64,000 nt of DNA from Eremothecium cymbalariae DBVPG#7215 (taxonomy: Eukaryota; Ascomycota; Saccharomycetes; Saccharomycetales; Saccharomycetaceae), in contig NC_016451.1 of assembly GCF_000235365.1 (NCBI RefSeq), positions 1,054,001 through 1,118,000 on the forward strand, given 5' to 3'. Of the stretch, positions 43,943 through 53,960 are shown piece by piece. Position numbers and translations under genes: made by a program. Within the stretch, counting starts at the first letter, position 1. Each line of letters begins with the position of its first letter. Below the pieces are notes generated by a model that was not told where the DNA came from, ran no database searches, and was given only the letters and a program-made list of their open reading frames with translations.

Positions 43943-45865
43943 ATGTTGTCAGCTTCTAAGAAAGTTTTGCGCAATCCAGTGCGTATTTCAGCGCGTTTTC
44001 AATCTAAGATTCAAGGACCTGTGATAGGTATTGATTTAGGTACTACGAATTCTGCAGTTGCTCTTATGGAGGGTAAGGTTCCTAAGATTATTGAGAATGC
44101 TGAAGGTGCGAGAACTACACCATCTGTCGTTGCGTTTACCAAGGACGGAGAGCGTTTGGTTGGTATTCCAGCCAAGAGACAAGCTGTTGTGAACCCTGAA
44201 AACACTTTGTTTGCTACCAAACGTTTGATCGGTAGACGTTATGAGGATGCGGAGGTTCAAAGGGATATTAAACAGGTGCCATACAAGATTGTTAAGCACT
44301 CGAATGGTGATGCTTGGTTGGAGGCTCGTGGTCAAACATACTCTCCAGCTCAGATTGGGGGGTTTGTTTTGAACAAGATGAAGGAGACTGCCGAGGCTTA
44401 CATGGGTAAGAGCATTAAGAATGCTGTTGTTACTGTTCCAGCCTACTTCAATGATTCACAAAGGCAGGCTACGAAAGATGCTGGCCAAATTGTTGGCTTG
44501 AATGTTGTACGTGTTGTGAACGAGCCTACTGCTGCTGCTTTGGCTTATGGTTTGGAAAAGGAGGCGTCCAAGGTTGTTGCTGTGTTTGACTTGGGTGGTG
44601 GTACTTTTGATATCTCTATCTTGGACATTGAAAATGGTGTCTTTGAAGTGAAATCAACCAATGGTGACACCCACTTGGGTGGTGAAGATTTTGACATATA
44701 TTTGTTGAGAGAGATTGTCAAGCAGTTCAAGCAAGAATCCGGAATCGACTTGGAGAACGACCGTATGGCCATCCAGAGAATCAGAGAAGCCGCTGAAAAG
44801 GCTAAGATTGAATTATCTTCTACAATTTCTACTGAAATCAACTTACCTTTCATTACTGCCGATGCCAGCGGACCTAAGCACATCAACATGAAGTTTTCCA
44901 GAGCTCAATTTGAACAGCTAACCGAACCATTAGTTAAAAAGACCATCGACCCTGTTAAGAAGGCTTTGAAGGATGCTAGCTTGGCCACTTCAGATATCTC
45001 CGATGTTATTCTAGTTGGTGGTATGTCCAGAATGCCAAAGGTTGTTGAAACCGTTAAACAATTATTCGGCAGAGAACCATCGAAGGCTGTCAACCCTGAT
45101 GAAGCTGTCGCTATCGGTGCTGCCATTCAAGGTGCTGTCATGGCAGGGGAGGTCACTGACGTTTTGTTGTTGGATGTCACCCCATTGTCTTTGGGTATTG
45201 AGACTCTAGGCGGTGTCTTTACCAGATTGATCCCAAGAAACACTACCATCCCAACCAAGAAGTCTCAGATTTTCTCTACTGCTGCCGCAGGTCAGACTTC
45301 CGTCGAAATCAGAGTCTTCCAAGGTGAAAGAGAATTAGTGAGAGACAATAAGTTAATCGGTAACTTCACATTGTCTGGTATTCCACCAGCTCCAAAGGGT
45401 GTCCCACAAATTGAGGTTGCTTTCGATCTAGACGCTGATGGAATTATCAACGTCTCTGCTAGAGACAAGGCCTCTAATAAGGACGCTTCTATCACTGTTG
45501 CTGGCTCTTCAGGTTTATCTGAAAGTGAAATTGAACAGATGGTTAAAGATGCTGAAACCTTTAAGGAACAAGATGAAAGCAGAAGACAAGCCATCGAAAC
45601 TGCCAACAGAGCTGACCAACTCGCTAATGACACCGAAAACTCTTTGAAGGAGTTTGAGGAGAAGATTGATAAGGTTGAGGCTCAGAAGGTTAAGGACCAA
45701 ATTACCGCTTTGAAGGAGTTGGTCGCTAGAGTTCAGGCTGGTGAAGACGTCGGTGCTGAAGACTTGAAGACAAAGACTGAAGAGTTGCAAACCTCTTCCA
45801 TGAAGTTGTTTGAACAATTGTACAAGAACGGCAACGCATCCGAAGGTGAACAACCAAAACAGTAA
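43943..45865 (+). CDS. SSC1: Mitochondrial matrix Hsp70
   Basis: 640 residues. A mitochondrial presequence ([20 protein letters not shown], basic and lacking acids) is followed by the Hsp70 ATPase domain ([13 protein letters not shown], the phosphate loop [14 protein letters not shown], and [14 protein letters not shown]). The linker [13 protein letters not shown] and a beta-sandwich substrate domain with helical lid complete it. It drives protein import with Tim44/Pam and folds matrix proteins. The ohnologs are SSC1 (YJR045C) and ECM10 (YEL030W); one gene here stands for both. Codon use is biased, as for an abundant protein. Confidence 0.97.
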   Translation: MLSASKKVLRNPVRISARFQSKIQGPVIGIDLGTTNSAVALMEGKVPKIIENAEGARTTPSVVAFTKDGERLVGIPAKRQAVVNPENTLFATKRLIGRRYEDAEVQRDIKQVPYKIVKHSNGDAWLEARGQTYSPAQIGGFVLNKMKETAEAYMGKSIKNAVVTVPAYFNDSQRQATKDAGQIVGLNVVRVVNEPTAAALAYGLEKEASKVVAVFDLGGGTFDISILDIENGVFEVKSTNGDTHLGGEDFDIYLLREIVKQFKQESGIDLENDRMAIQRIREAAEKAKIELSSTISTEINLPFITADASGPKHINMKFSRAQFEQLTEPLVKKTIDPVKKALKDASLATSDISDVILVGGMSRMPKVVETVKQLFGREPSKAVNPDEAVAIGAAIQGAVMAGEVTDVLLLDVTPLSLGIETLGGVFTRLIPRNTTIPTKKSQIFSTAAAGQTSVEIRVFQGERELVRDNKLIGNFTLSGIPPAPKGVPQIEVAFDLDADGIINVSARDKASNKDASITVAGSSGLSESEIEQMVKDAETFKEQDESRRQAIETANRADQLANDTENSLKEFEEKIDKVEAQKVKDQITALKELVARVQAGEDVGAEDLKTKTEELQTSSMKLFEQLYKNGNASEGEQPKQ

Positions 45866-46267
45866 CCACACCATTGCCCTTAACTTAAACCTTTGAAATA
45901 CCTTTAATTTTGGTTGCAATTTTTCTTCTACATTAAACTACCTTTTCCTATTCTTCCGACTCAGAACCTATTTTATCTTGTTTATAAAAACCCACCCTCA
46001 CCCCATAACTTCTTTTTGACTACTTATATAAAGACTCATTCACCATCGCAACGAAGGAAAGGTGATACATGTATATAGTCCATGAATTAATATGTTTCGT
46101 TCTTGAGTCTAAACCTCCGATGTGTGGTCTGGCCGTTATACCGAAATACGGATCTCCGTGAAGTTACTAGAGTTTGAAAATCATAAAACTTCACCGTTAA
46201 GGGGATGTTTAAAGTATCAGATATATAGAAAACCAAGATCACCCGAACTAGTTATTTAGGTTCAACC
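45866..46267. other. Intergenic SSC1 to VPS55
   Basis: 402 bp. SSC1 terminator side and VPS55 promoter. I see no additional gene. Confidence 0.55.
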
Positions 46268-46772
46268 ATGGGTATAACGGTTTCTCCACTGACTAAGGTT
46301 ATATGCCTAAGTGGTTTGCTCGCTACAGGGTTTCTTCTCGTGATTCTATCCTGTTCATTATATCACAACTACTATCCTCTTATTGATTGTATGTGTAACT
46401 GCGTTTGCGACATTTTATTTGGTATGGTTGATACAGATTACTAACTATAATTGAATTTTTATTGATACAGTTCAGGTATTTATTTTGGCACCTATCCCTA
46501 ATGCAATTTCCAGTCGATCAAACTATGATGGACATGACTTTATGAATGACAGAGTCAAGAGCGCTCAGGACTTAAGACAGTTTTTCACAGGTTTACTAGT
46601 GGCGAGTGGTATAATCATGCCATTAGTGTTTCAGCACGCTCAGATAATCAACAAGGTAAGTTGCGTGATGTCTATTCTAGGTGGGCTTATTGTTTATTCC
46701 TCGATGGTGATCTTTGGCTGGTTTTTCACAGGCAGCTGGGAAGATGATGAAGATGCATTATTCAGTTATTGA
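46268..46772 (+). CDS. VPS55: Late endosome protein Vps55, with one intron
   Basis: Exon 1 is 46268-46388 and exon 2 46471-46772. The 82-nt intron starts GTATGT (46389), has branch point TACTAAC (46439-46445) and ends GATACAG (46470). Splicing gives 140 residues, exactly the length of S. cerevisiae Vps55, with the join inside PLIDFQVFILAPIPN. Four membrane segments are visible (VICLSGLLATGFLLVILSCSL; FQVFILAPIP; FTGLLVASGIIMPLVF; VMSILGGLIVYSSMVIFGWFF). It acts with Vps68 in late-endosome to vacuole traffic. Next to SSC1, as YJR044C is to YJR045C. Unspliced message would stop after about 57 codons. Confidence 0.95.
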
Positions 46773-46962
46773 ACAATAGCACAGAAGATTCCCTCTATCG
46801 TAGTTGTTTGCTGGGCACTATTGGCAAGGGGTTTTTGAACAGGACCATGCTGTTGTCATTCACGTATTACATATACATATATATGTAAGTCTCATATTAA
46901 GAAGGTTATCGCGTGTATATTAATTATATTAAAAGAAAAATATATCTAGTTGTCAATAGTTT

Positions 46963-48182
46963 TTATTGATATAACGTTTCTTGAAGTGAATCAAGAGCAT
47001 ATGACGCGATTTGACGATGTTTTAAAGGACTAGAAATGCGGGTCAAAATAATTGATAGTAAGATCCATTCTTTCCTTAGTTGTGCAGAGTGGAAACTACC
47101 ACAGTTGTCCCAGGCAGTCTGCGACTTTGGAACAGCTAATTCTAAGATACAGTACATCGTACCGCCAATAGTTTGGTATGCAATGTAACTGAATAGTTTT
47201 AAGGATAACGAAGTCAGTTTTCTGTTAGTATTTCTAAAATAGAAGTCTTTAGGGACAATTGCAGTAGCATTAAACCAGCTGAATACCTTGCGTAACTTGG
47301 ACGGAGCCCTCTGTATGGCCATATCTTCGGCAGCATAGTCATTGGATGTAAGGCTCTCCGGCAGAAGTTGATTGGCACTCTCAATTTCCTTTACAATGGC
47401 TACCGAATCCTCATATTCAACATCATTCAAGGCGCCAAGGTAATCTTGAACGTCTCCAACATTATTATGGAGGTATTGGTCAATACCAGTGGATTTAATT
47501 TCATCGACTGTCTCGATTAACAGCTCTGCAATTCGTAAAACGTTTTCGGATTCAGATATCAACATCGCCATATCCAGTGAAATTTCTGCATTGCTACCAG
47601 CTTCCTCTAACTGGACCTTCAACAGAATTAATTGATGATCAATATTTGCGCTCACAATACGTAAGAGTGTCACAACTGGAAGGTCATTACTCTGTTCAAT
47701 ATATGACGCTACAATTTTTTTAGTTTATCTAATTCTCCTATTAAAAGTTGGTTGTTAAGATTCTTGGCCTTTTCTTGCTTCTTTATATTCCTTCTAACAT
47801 CCATTATTTCACTCAACTTCCCCTTCCACCTATTAATATTTGTCTTAAATTTGTACTTTAATCTTCGTCTATTACTTAGCACACGCAAAGGTTCGATGTG
47901 CTTCTCTTCATAAGCTTTCTTCAAAAACGATTCAGAAAATTGTAAAAAGCCATTTACCTGAGAAATAATCTTCTTGTCCACGCCAGCTGATTGGAAATCT
48001 TCACTGGCAAGCCATATCGACTGCCATCTAATCATCTCATCCCATATCGCCTCATTGATTACACTATCTGATATTTTGGAACCATCCTTGCCATTATTAT
48101 TGCCAGTTCCTGGCTTATTCGAAGGGTAAGCAATACAACTTGTCACAAACTGAGCAACCCATATAATTTTGCCTATCCTCAT
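46963..48182 (-). CDS. Unrecognised secretory/coiled-coil protein, frameshifted
   Basis: Two minus-strand frames form one gene. The first starts at the ATG at 48182 (MRIGKIIWVAQFVTSCIAYP, a likely signal peptide) and stops at 47709 in a Lys-rich coiled coil. The second carries on at once in the -1 frame (VASYIEQSNDLPVVTLLRIVSANID..) to 46963. The shift sits on A AAA AAA (plus T run 47715-47721), followed by TTG TAG. Read through, the product is about 405 residues with helices, an acidic middle and a hydrophobic stretch near the C-terminus (WILLSIILTRI). I do not know the family. S. cerevisiae has no equivalent beside VPS55. Sequencing error, programmed -1 shift and pseudogene remain open. Confidence 0.6.
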
Positions 48183-48623
48183 GGTCCTTCTAAAAATTGA
48201 TTGATTGCGTTTATTGTATCTTTTTGCAACTATCAACACAATAAGTAATAATAATACCCTTATATAAAGTAAGAAAAAAACTGTGTATCCTATATATATA
48301 TTTGCTGAGTTATGCCCAGTATCATTGCCCACTGCTACCAAGTAATAGGGCCTAGTACTATGCTTATATCTCTATAATGTCTGTCCTTGTGACAACAATT
48401 CGTTTTTTGTAAACCTTGTCGTTTACGTCTTTGTACCTGCAGTGACAGCGGACTGTAAAAAACGATGTGTATAGTGAATTTATAATCACGACCACTTTTT
48501 AAATGTCGATGAAACAAATAGGTAAAAATTCAATACATTAAAATGCTCGAGTACCGATACAACTAAACTCCTAAACATTTTTAACTGCATTTTACGTGTA
48601 TGCTATATATACACAGCAAAAAG
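48183..48623. other. Intergenic before the tRNA-Gln gene
   Basis: 440 bp. Promoter of the frameshifted gene (the first ~160 bp are open in its frame but without an ATG) and 3' flank of tRNA-Gln, with A5 near 48617 that serves as its terminator on the minus strand. Confidence 0.55.
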
Positions 48624-48695
48624 AGGTCCTACCCGGATTCGAACCGGGGTTGTTCGGATCAGAACCGAAAGTGATAACCACTACACTATAGGACC
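48624..48695 (-). tRNA. tQ(CUG): tRNA-Gln (anticodon CTG)
   Basis: 72 nt on the minus strand, starting GGTCCTATAGTGTAGTGGTTATC (A box). The anticodon loop is GGTTCTGATCC with anticodon CTG, and the B box is GGTTCGAATCC, ending GTAGGACCT. It differs from the usual tRNA-Gln(TTG) essentially by the T-to-C change at the anticodon's first base. No intron. Confidence 0.97.
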
Positions 48696-48756
48696 CGTCT
48701 TACATACCTTTATCGCGAAACTACGCAATCACATAAGCTTCAATTATCACGTGTTG

Positions 48757-49069
48757 TGTCGTAAAATCAAAAGAGAAGCTAGTGGACAGCGACAACCAAG
48801 CTAAGAAGCAGCGTATCAGAGCTGTCAGGCGGATATGAGGCTGATAGTCACTGTGAGGATGCCAGCGTGAAACCCACAATGATGTATCAGTGTGAGACCC
48901 AGCTAGCTAGATTAGATTAGATTAGATTAGGAGTTTCCCCTAGGACACTAGAGGGTAATTGATCCCATTAGAGACTATATAAACAGTAACTGATCATCAA
49001 CCTAAGTATTAGCTGGCACGTGACGAGAAGTTCAAGCTAGCACGTGACCTAGGCTAAGCGCCCTCGACA
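48757..49069 (+). mobile_element. Solo LTR, short form (copy D)
   Basis: 313 bp, TGTCGTAAAATCAAAAGAG to GCCCTCGACA. The first half is nearly identical to copy B (2714-3017), including the block GATGATGTATCAGTGTGAGA shifted as ACAATGATGTATCAG. The 3' half has the TATA box and two CACGTGAC motifs. It starts 61 bp upstream of the 5' end of tRNA-Gln and points away from it. Confidence 0.9.
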
Positions 49070-49574
49070 CTCAGTGATTAACCGGTCTAGCAATTAATAT
49101 AGTACTCAATAGACGTACTTAACACAATAAATAGCATTGAAATTGTTGTGGACTAAAGATTCGTACGATATCGAACGCCCTGCGTGCGCGTGACATTTTT
49201 GTTACCATCTAATCAATCAAGATACATAGTAGTCAGATTACAATCCTGCATCTAAATAAATTCTTCAAGTCTTTCTTATAGATGTTCGATGACATTATAG
49301 TCGACATATACCAAATATAATATATTTAGCTAAATGTCAATAATTAATTCCCAATATCACCAGAATACTAACGATTATTAAGACAATATACTACGAAAAA
49401 AAATTTAAGATCAAGAACAATACCTATAAAACGATATATACAACTGAGTAATAAAGCAACTCAACGATGAGGCAGGAACAATTTGTTTTACTGGCTGCTT
49501 CCCAGTTCCACATGACTGAAGTAATAATAGCAGAGTAAAACAAGGAGTTAAAAATCTTAAACATTCTGAATGCA
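49070..49574. other. Unique spacer between two inverted LTRs
   Basis: 505 bp between copy D (plus) and copy E (minus). It is AT-rich with no ORF of note, no retrotransposon coding remnant, and no centromere elements that I can see. A TACTAAC occurs near 49364 but without a matching 5' splice site. Confidence 0.55.
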
Positions 49575-49993
49575 TGTTGAGGGCGCTTAGCCTAGGTCAC
49601 GTGCTAGCTTGAACTTCTCGTCACGTGCCAGCTAATACTTAGGTTGATGATCAGTTACTGTTTATATAGTCTCTAATCTGGCTCAACTACCCTCTGGGGA
49701 TCTAGCTGGACCTATATCTAATCTAATCTAGCTAGTTTGGGTCTTCTTATATAGTTTCTGTTGTCCTACTTAAGCTCTCTTGCTTACTTGCTATGCAGAT
49801 TCCTAGCCGATAACAGCTCAGCGGTTATCTTGACACTTCTAACAACTCTGATTCGCTGTTATACAATGGTTATCATCTTCATAGTCTCCTAACGACTCTG
49901 ATTCGCTGCTTCTTTGTCTTGTTATCGTGACTATCAACATGCTCCTTAGCCTGACTATCATAACTATTGGGATGCTCTTTTGATTTTACGACA
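49575..49993 (-). mobile_element. Solo LTR, long form (copy E)
   Basis: 419 bp on the minus strand, TGTCGTAAAATC to CCCTCAACA. Nearly identical to copy A over about 395 bp. The last ~25 bp differ and instead resemble copy D next door (CCTAGGCTAAGCG). Its 5' end is 60 bp upstream of the tRNA-Arg start, and it points away from that tRNA. Confidence 0.92.
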
Positions 49994-50053
49994 CACACGA
50001 CAACTGTTCTTCAGAATTTGTTTAAGATTTCGTTAGACCACATTCAATTCTTG

Positions 50054-50145
50054 TTCCTCGTGGCCCAATGGTCACGGCGTCTGGCTACGATTTCTTAGTC
50101 ACTTCTGAAACCAGGAGATTCCAGGTTCGAGTCCTGGCGGGGAAG
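50054..50145 (+). tRNA. tR(ACG): tRNA-Arg (anticodon ACG) with a 19-nt intron
   Basis: Exon 1 is TTCCTCGTGGCCCAATGG...CTGGCTACGA (50054-50090), with anticodon ACG at 50087-50089. The intron is 50091-50109 (TTTCTTAGTCACTTCTGAA), placed one base after the anticodon as in all yeast tRNA introns. Exon 2 starts ACCAGG and has the B box GGTTCGAGTCC, ending GGGGAAG. The mature length is 73 nt and all stems close (TTCCTCG with CGGGGAA). A T7 run at about 50150 terminates Pol III. S. cerevisiae tRNA-Arg(ACG) has no intron as I know it. Confidence 0.93.
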
Positions 50146-50297
50146 AAATTTTTTTACATAAAGCTCTTATTCCCTTGATTTATGATTTGGTATGGAAACG
50201 TAGTATTCATCTGTTCTTAGTTCCTAAGTTTTTATATCCTTAGCTTGTCTTCCCTTTTCTGCATTAAACGGTACTATATATTATTATTAAACATGAT

Positions 50298-52202
50298 TCA
50301 CGATATTATCCTATAGCATTCCAAGGTTGGCCCATCCCCACCTAAAATTACATAGCACTGCTCTTGTTGGTGCACTAACTTAAAGTGAGTAAACATGCTT
50401 AGTTGATGTCTAGTCTTCGTTGCGGAAATAGAGAAAATACGTTTAGGGGCAATATTCAATGACCATAAAGTGTTCCCTAAATGAGTATGGGTTGAGGATA
50501 GGTTTATCTCATAAATATGGAATTCCAAGGCAGTTAAAAGGGCTAAGTACGACTGCCCTTTGTCATGGGGAAGGGTAAAAATATCACAGCATATTACCGG
50601 GCTATCCAATTCTATTGTAAATATTCTCTGATTGTTTGGTACGTCCCATAAGATACATTTCCAATCCATACCACAAGATAACATCAAACCGGAGAAATTA
50701 CTGCATGGAAATAGGGCAGTTACAGATCCTAGATGAAACAAGGGTTCTTGGTTGAGTGCTATGTCATCTTCTTTGTCTCCATTTTCATCTCGTTCTTTAG
50801 GACTATAATTGGAATCAGTCTCCGATTGGGCCACTGGAATAAACCCATTATTATCCAATGATAATTTAATATTCCTTTTACCTTCACCCTTTTCTATAAC
50901 AATTTTGTATATCCCACCATCTTCGCAACCCGCATATATACTACTAGGATCATTGTGGAATGTACAAATAGCCTTTATGGTAACCTCGTCGTACATAGAC
51001 AACTTTGTCAACTGACTTAAATACTTAGAGTTGCCATACTGCTCTTTTAAAATTAATTCAGATCTCGAAAACGGAACCACTTTCACACCATTCCAACTGG
51101 TAGGATCTAGTACAGGTTTCAAATCTATGAGATTCAATTCACGAATAGTCCCATCTGTACTAGCAGTCAAAACTTTGGATTCACGCACGTGATGCTGCCA
51201 CACAGCGTAAATAGGCCAGTTGTGATAATTGCGCGAAATGACGTTACGCTCTATCTTAGGGATAGACTTAGTCTTGCCACCAGCCTTTGCTGCCACTGCT
51301 CTTAGTTCGTAAAGGATTGTTTTACCATTGTACGAAGTCAACAACATTGTTAAGATTTTAGAGTCCTTGACAACAATGAACTCACCCTTAATTAAGGTTT
51401 GTCCTTGAAATTGGACGGTATCAACTATCTCACCAGTCTCAAAATTTATCACATTGCAAACCGTTAATGTATTATACTGACGTATATTTGATTCCAATTG
51501 GGTAAGCACAAGAATAAATCCTTGGTGATAGTCAACAGATACGCATATTGGACTCGTATCTTGAACAAATTCTAGATTAAATTCATGCGAATATGCAAAA
51601 TACTCGTTTTCTTGAAGTTGATTCCTATTGGTTAGATTCTCCTTGTTTTCTAATACTTCCAATAAAGCAAAAGTAGTTGTTTCCAAGGAGATATTTTGAC
51701 TAGTAACAATCAAAGGTTTCAGTTTCGTACCCAATTCCTCATACTCACTACCTATACTCGATGTAACTTCCCCAATAGAATGCCCAACACTTTCAGCTGA
51801 TTCTTCAATCATTGAAACTTCACTTTTGAGTTTCTGATCTCCTTCATCATCAGTATCAATCATATCAGTTTGAACTGCTTTCTCATACGTAATCACATCT
51901 ATCTTTTGTACTTCGTTATCAACCAGAACTTCAGACACCTCATGCTCTATCATTTCATCCGTTTGTACTGAAACGCTAATTGAACTACCATGCTCCAATC
52001 CAGTGCCTTGATGACTTTGATTCTTAGGAATCTTATCGATACCCTTTAGAAGATGCGAAACAAACCCATTGTCGATCTTTTTCGATTCACCAGTGCCTAA
52101 TGAAGTAGCTGGAGAGAATGAAGAAGCAAGCAAGGGCCTTCGCTCTCGAAGTTGTTTAAGTTTCTTTTTCATTTCATCCAAATGTTGCAATCTATCTTCC
52201 AT
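50298..52202 (-). CDS. PAC11: Dynein intermediate chain Pac11
   Basis: 634 residues from the ATG at 52202 (MEDRLQHLDEMKKKLKQLRERR), an N-terminal helix that binds dynactin. Two QT motifs follow (SVSVQTDE at 80-81, EKAVQTDM at 111-112) that dock the LC8 light chain Dyn2. The C-terminal half is a WD beta-propeller, with EDGGIYKI..KLSLDNNGF shared with S. cerevisiae Pac11. It anchors the dynein heavy chain for nuclear migration and spindle positioning. Divergent from SLD5, exactly as YDR488C and YDR489W. Confidence 0.92.
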   Translation of the reverse strand: MEDRLQHLDEMKKKLKQLRERRPLLASSFSPATSLGTGESKKIDNGFVSHLLKGIDKIPKNQSHQGTGLEHGSSISVSVQTDEMIEHEVSEVLVDNEVQKIDVITYEKAVQTDMIDTDDEGDQKLKSEVSMIEESAESVGHSIGEVTSSIGSEYEELGTKLKPLIVTSQNISLETTTFALLEVLENKENLTNRNQLQENEYFAYSHEFNLEFVQDTSPICVSVDYHQGFILVLTQLESNIRQYNTLTVCNVINFETGEIVDTVQFQGQTLIKGEFIVVKDSKILTMLLTSYNGKTILYELRAVAAKAGGKTKSIPKIERNVISRNYHNWPIYAVWQHHVRESKVLTASTDGTIRELNLIDLKPVLDPTSWNGVKVVPFSRSELILKEQYGNSKYLSQLTKLSMYDEVTIKAICTFHNDPSSIYAGCEDGGIYKIVIEKGEGKRNIKLSLDNNGFIPVAQSETDSNYSPKERDENGDKEDDIALNQEPLFHLGSVTALFPCSNFSGLMLSCGMDWKCILWDVPNNQRIFTIELDSPVICCDIFTLPHDKGQSYLALLTALEFHIYEINLSSTHTHLGNTLWSLNIAPKRIFSISATKTRHQLSMFTHFKLVHQQEQCYVILGGDGPTLECYRIIS

Positions 52203-52405
52203 ACTGAATATAATAGTCTTACTGCTATCCAACACACTTTCTTATGCGTGTTTGGTGTTTTCTAACTGTTCATAATTGACAACATTATCAAAAGGAATAA
52301 CAGTATTTGATCCTCGGCATGCCACGCTTAAACATCGAAAAGTCGTCCTGAAACTTTGATTTCAAGAGCACAAAGAACTGCAAGGAAACGCTGAATGCTA
52401 CTGAT

Positions 52406-53278
52406 ATGGACATTAATATTGAAGATATATTAGCTGATCTTGATCGTGATACTACAGCAATTGACAGTGGATCAGCATATCTGAGTTCTGAACATGATAC
52501 TACGAGGTTTAGCGAATCGAATGGTGATCACAAAGATGTTGATCGACAAGTTGAGGTTCAAAAAACATCATCACATAAAACAATTAGCGCTGCTGCCGAT
52601 TACGAATGCCTGGTTACTCACTGGAGAAACGAAAGGGTGGCACCGGAATTGCTAGCCTTTCCCCATTTGTTAATGGATCGTATTTTGCATAGATTAAACA
52701 ACCAGATAGAACATTTAGAAAATTTATCAATGGGGTTTCTAGAACATAACTTTGATAAAGAGTCAAAGTTACCACTTTTATGCATGGAGGCAGAAGTTGA
52801 AAGGCTCAAATTTGTTGTCAGGAGCTATGTTCGCTGCAGGCTACATAAAATTGACAAATTTAGCTTATATTTAAGGCAGATTAATCAAGATAGGAGCAAC
52901 TTAGAGTCACTAAATGATTTGCTGTCGCGGCAAGAAATGATATATCACGAAAGACATTCTGAAATACTGCTGAAACTTTTCAACAATTCCATTCTAAAAC
53001 ATATGCCACAGGAGCTGCAAGCAATAGACGATACCGAAGGCTCCGTCAACATGATTGATGCACCAAATTGGGGCAAGTTTGTGTTTCTCTTCGTACGCGG
53101 ATCACCGGAAGGTAGCTCAGATCCGTTACAAGAAACTAATGAGGATGGCCAAGCATGTTATCTGGTTACTATTCCAGAATTAAATGAAGAAGTCGAATTG
53201 ACAATTGGGGGGATATACGTTATGCGATACCACATTATCAAACATCTATTACGTGAAGATAAAGTAGTTCTAATATGA
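52406..53278 (+). CDS. SLD5: GINS complex subunit Sld5
   Basis: 290 residues (S. cerevisiae 294). It starts MDINIEDILADLDRDT. A helical A-domain follows (CLVTHWRNERVAPELLAFPHLLMDRILHRL..). A small C-terminal B-domain of beta strands ends in the conserved Leu-Leu-Val-Leu type tail (IYVMRYHIIKHLLREDKVVLI). GINS is the four-subunit part of the CMG helicase with Cdc45 and MCM2-7, whose Mcm3 subunit is encoded earlier in this window. Divergent from PAC11 with 203 bp between starts. Confidence 0.93.
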   Translation: MDINIEDILADLDRDTTAIDSGSAYLSSEHDTTRFSESNGDHKDVDRQVEVQKTSSHKTISAAADYECLVTHWRNERVAPELLAFPHLLMDRILHRLNNQIEHLENLSMGFLEHNFDKESKLPLLCMEAEVERLKFVVRSYVRCRLHKIDKFSLYLRQINQDRSNLESLNDLLSRQEMIYHERHSEILLKLFNNSILKHMPQELQAIDDTEGSVNMIDAPNWGKFVFLFVRGSPEGSSDPLQETNEDGQACYLVTIPELNEEVELTIGGIYVMRYHIIKHLLREDKVVLI

Positions 53279-53960
53279 ATATTTACCGTTGACAAAACCA
53301 CTTCATTAACACATCAATGTCAGTAAAAACAGCTATTACCATCATTGTTCTTGTTACCATCATTGTTCTTGTCACTATCAAGCACTACATACCTCGAATA
53401 AAGCGACAAAACTCAATTCAATTTTTATATGTTCACAACGAATCTCTTGTCCCCAGGCTAGCAAAAACATCATCTGATATCCTTGCCACCATGTTTTTCA
53501 CAAAATACTTCTTTAATTTACCCTCGAACATGTTCTCTAGCAATTTATAATTCTAAAATATGCTGTTACCCTAGAAGATACCATCTTACGTAATAATATT
53601 GCATAAGCGCACAAAAAACTACTTTCTCGAAGGTGAAAAAAATTTTATTCAACTCCCACTTAATGTTCTACTCTTCATGCCACCTAAACTTTGTAGGGAT
53701 GGGGACACCCTAGCGGATTGAGTAGCGAAGTTCGTCGGATGCTCTTATGTAACCAATGCTGATCACACTTATCATGGGATAGGTTTCACTATTGGTCGCT
53801 TACAGAGTCATAACTAAATCTTGCCAGTTCGTCCCAACATACTGTCTACGAAATGTTTCTTAAAAACACAAAACCAACAGCTACTATACCGTATTGAACA
53901 GGATTGTGGGTGCTGAACATTTCTACTTGACGGGATACGGTCTAGTTTGGCCAATGCTAA
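53279..53960. other. Intergenic SLD5 to snR58, with hairpins
   Basis: 682 bp. A perfect tandem duplication of 18 bp (unit at 53338-53355 and 53356-53373, one base difference) lies in a doubtful 77-codon ORF. A two-tier hairpin of H/ACA type (lower stem ACCAAT/ATTGGT at 53752/53791, upper stem CTTATC/GATAGG) precedes an ACA at 53802. A second hairpin CCGTAT/ATACGG joins 53889 and 53935. None is a firm RNA gene. Confidence 0.35.

Noticed and set aside
48183..48341. 53 extra hydrophobic codons upstream of the frameshifted gene's ATG
   Set aside because: They start at TTG and include the promoter's AT repeat; the ATG at 48182 gives a clean signal peptide.
49358..49370. TACTAAC between the inverted LTRs as part of an intron
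   Set aside because: No GTATGT-type 5' splice site or coding exons nearby.
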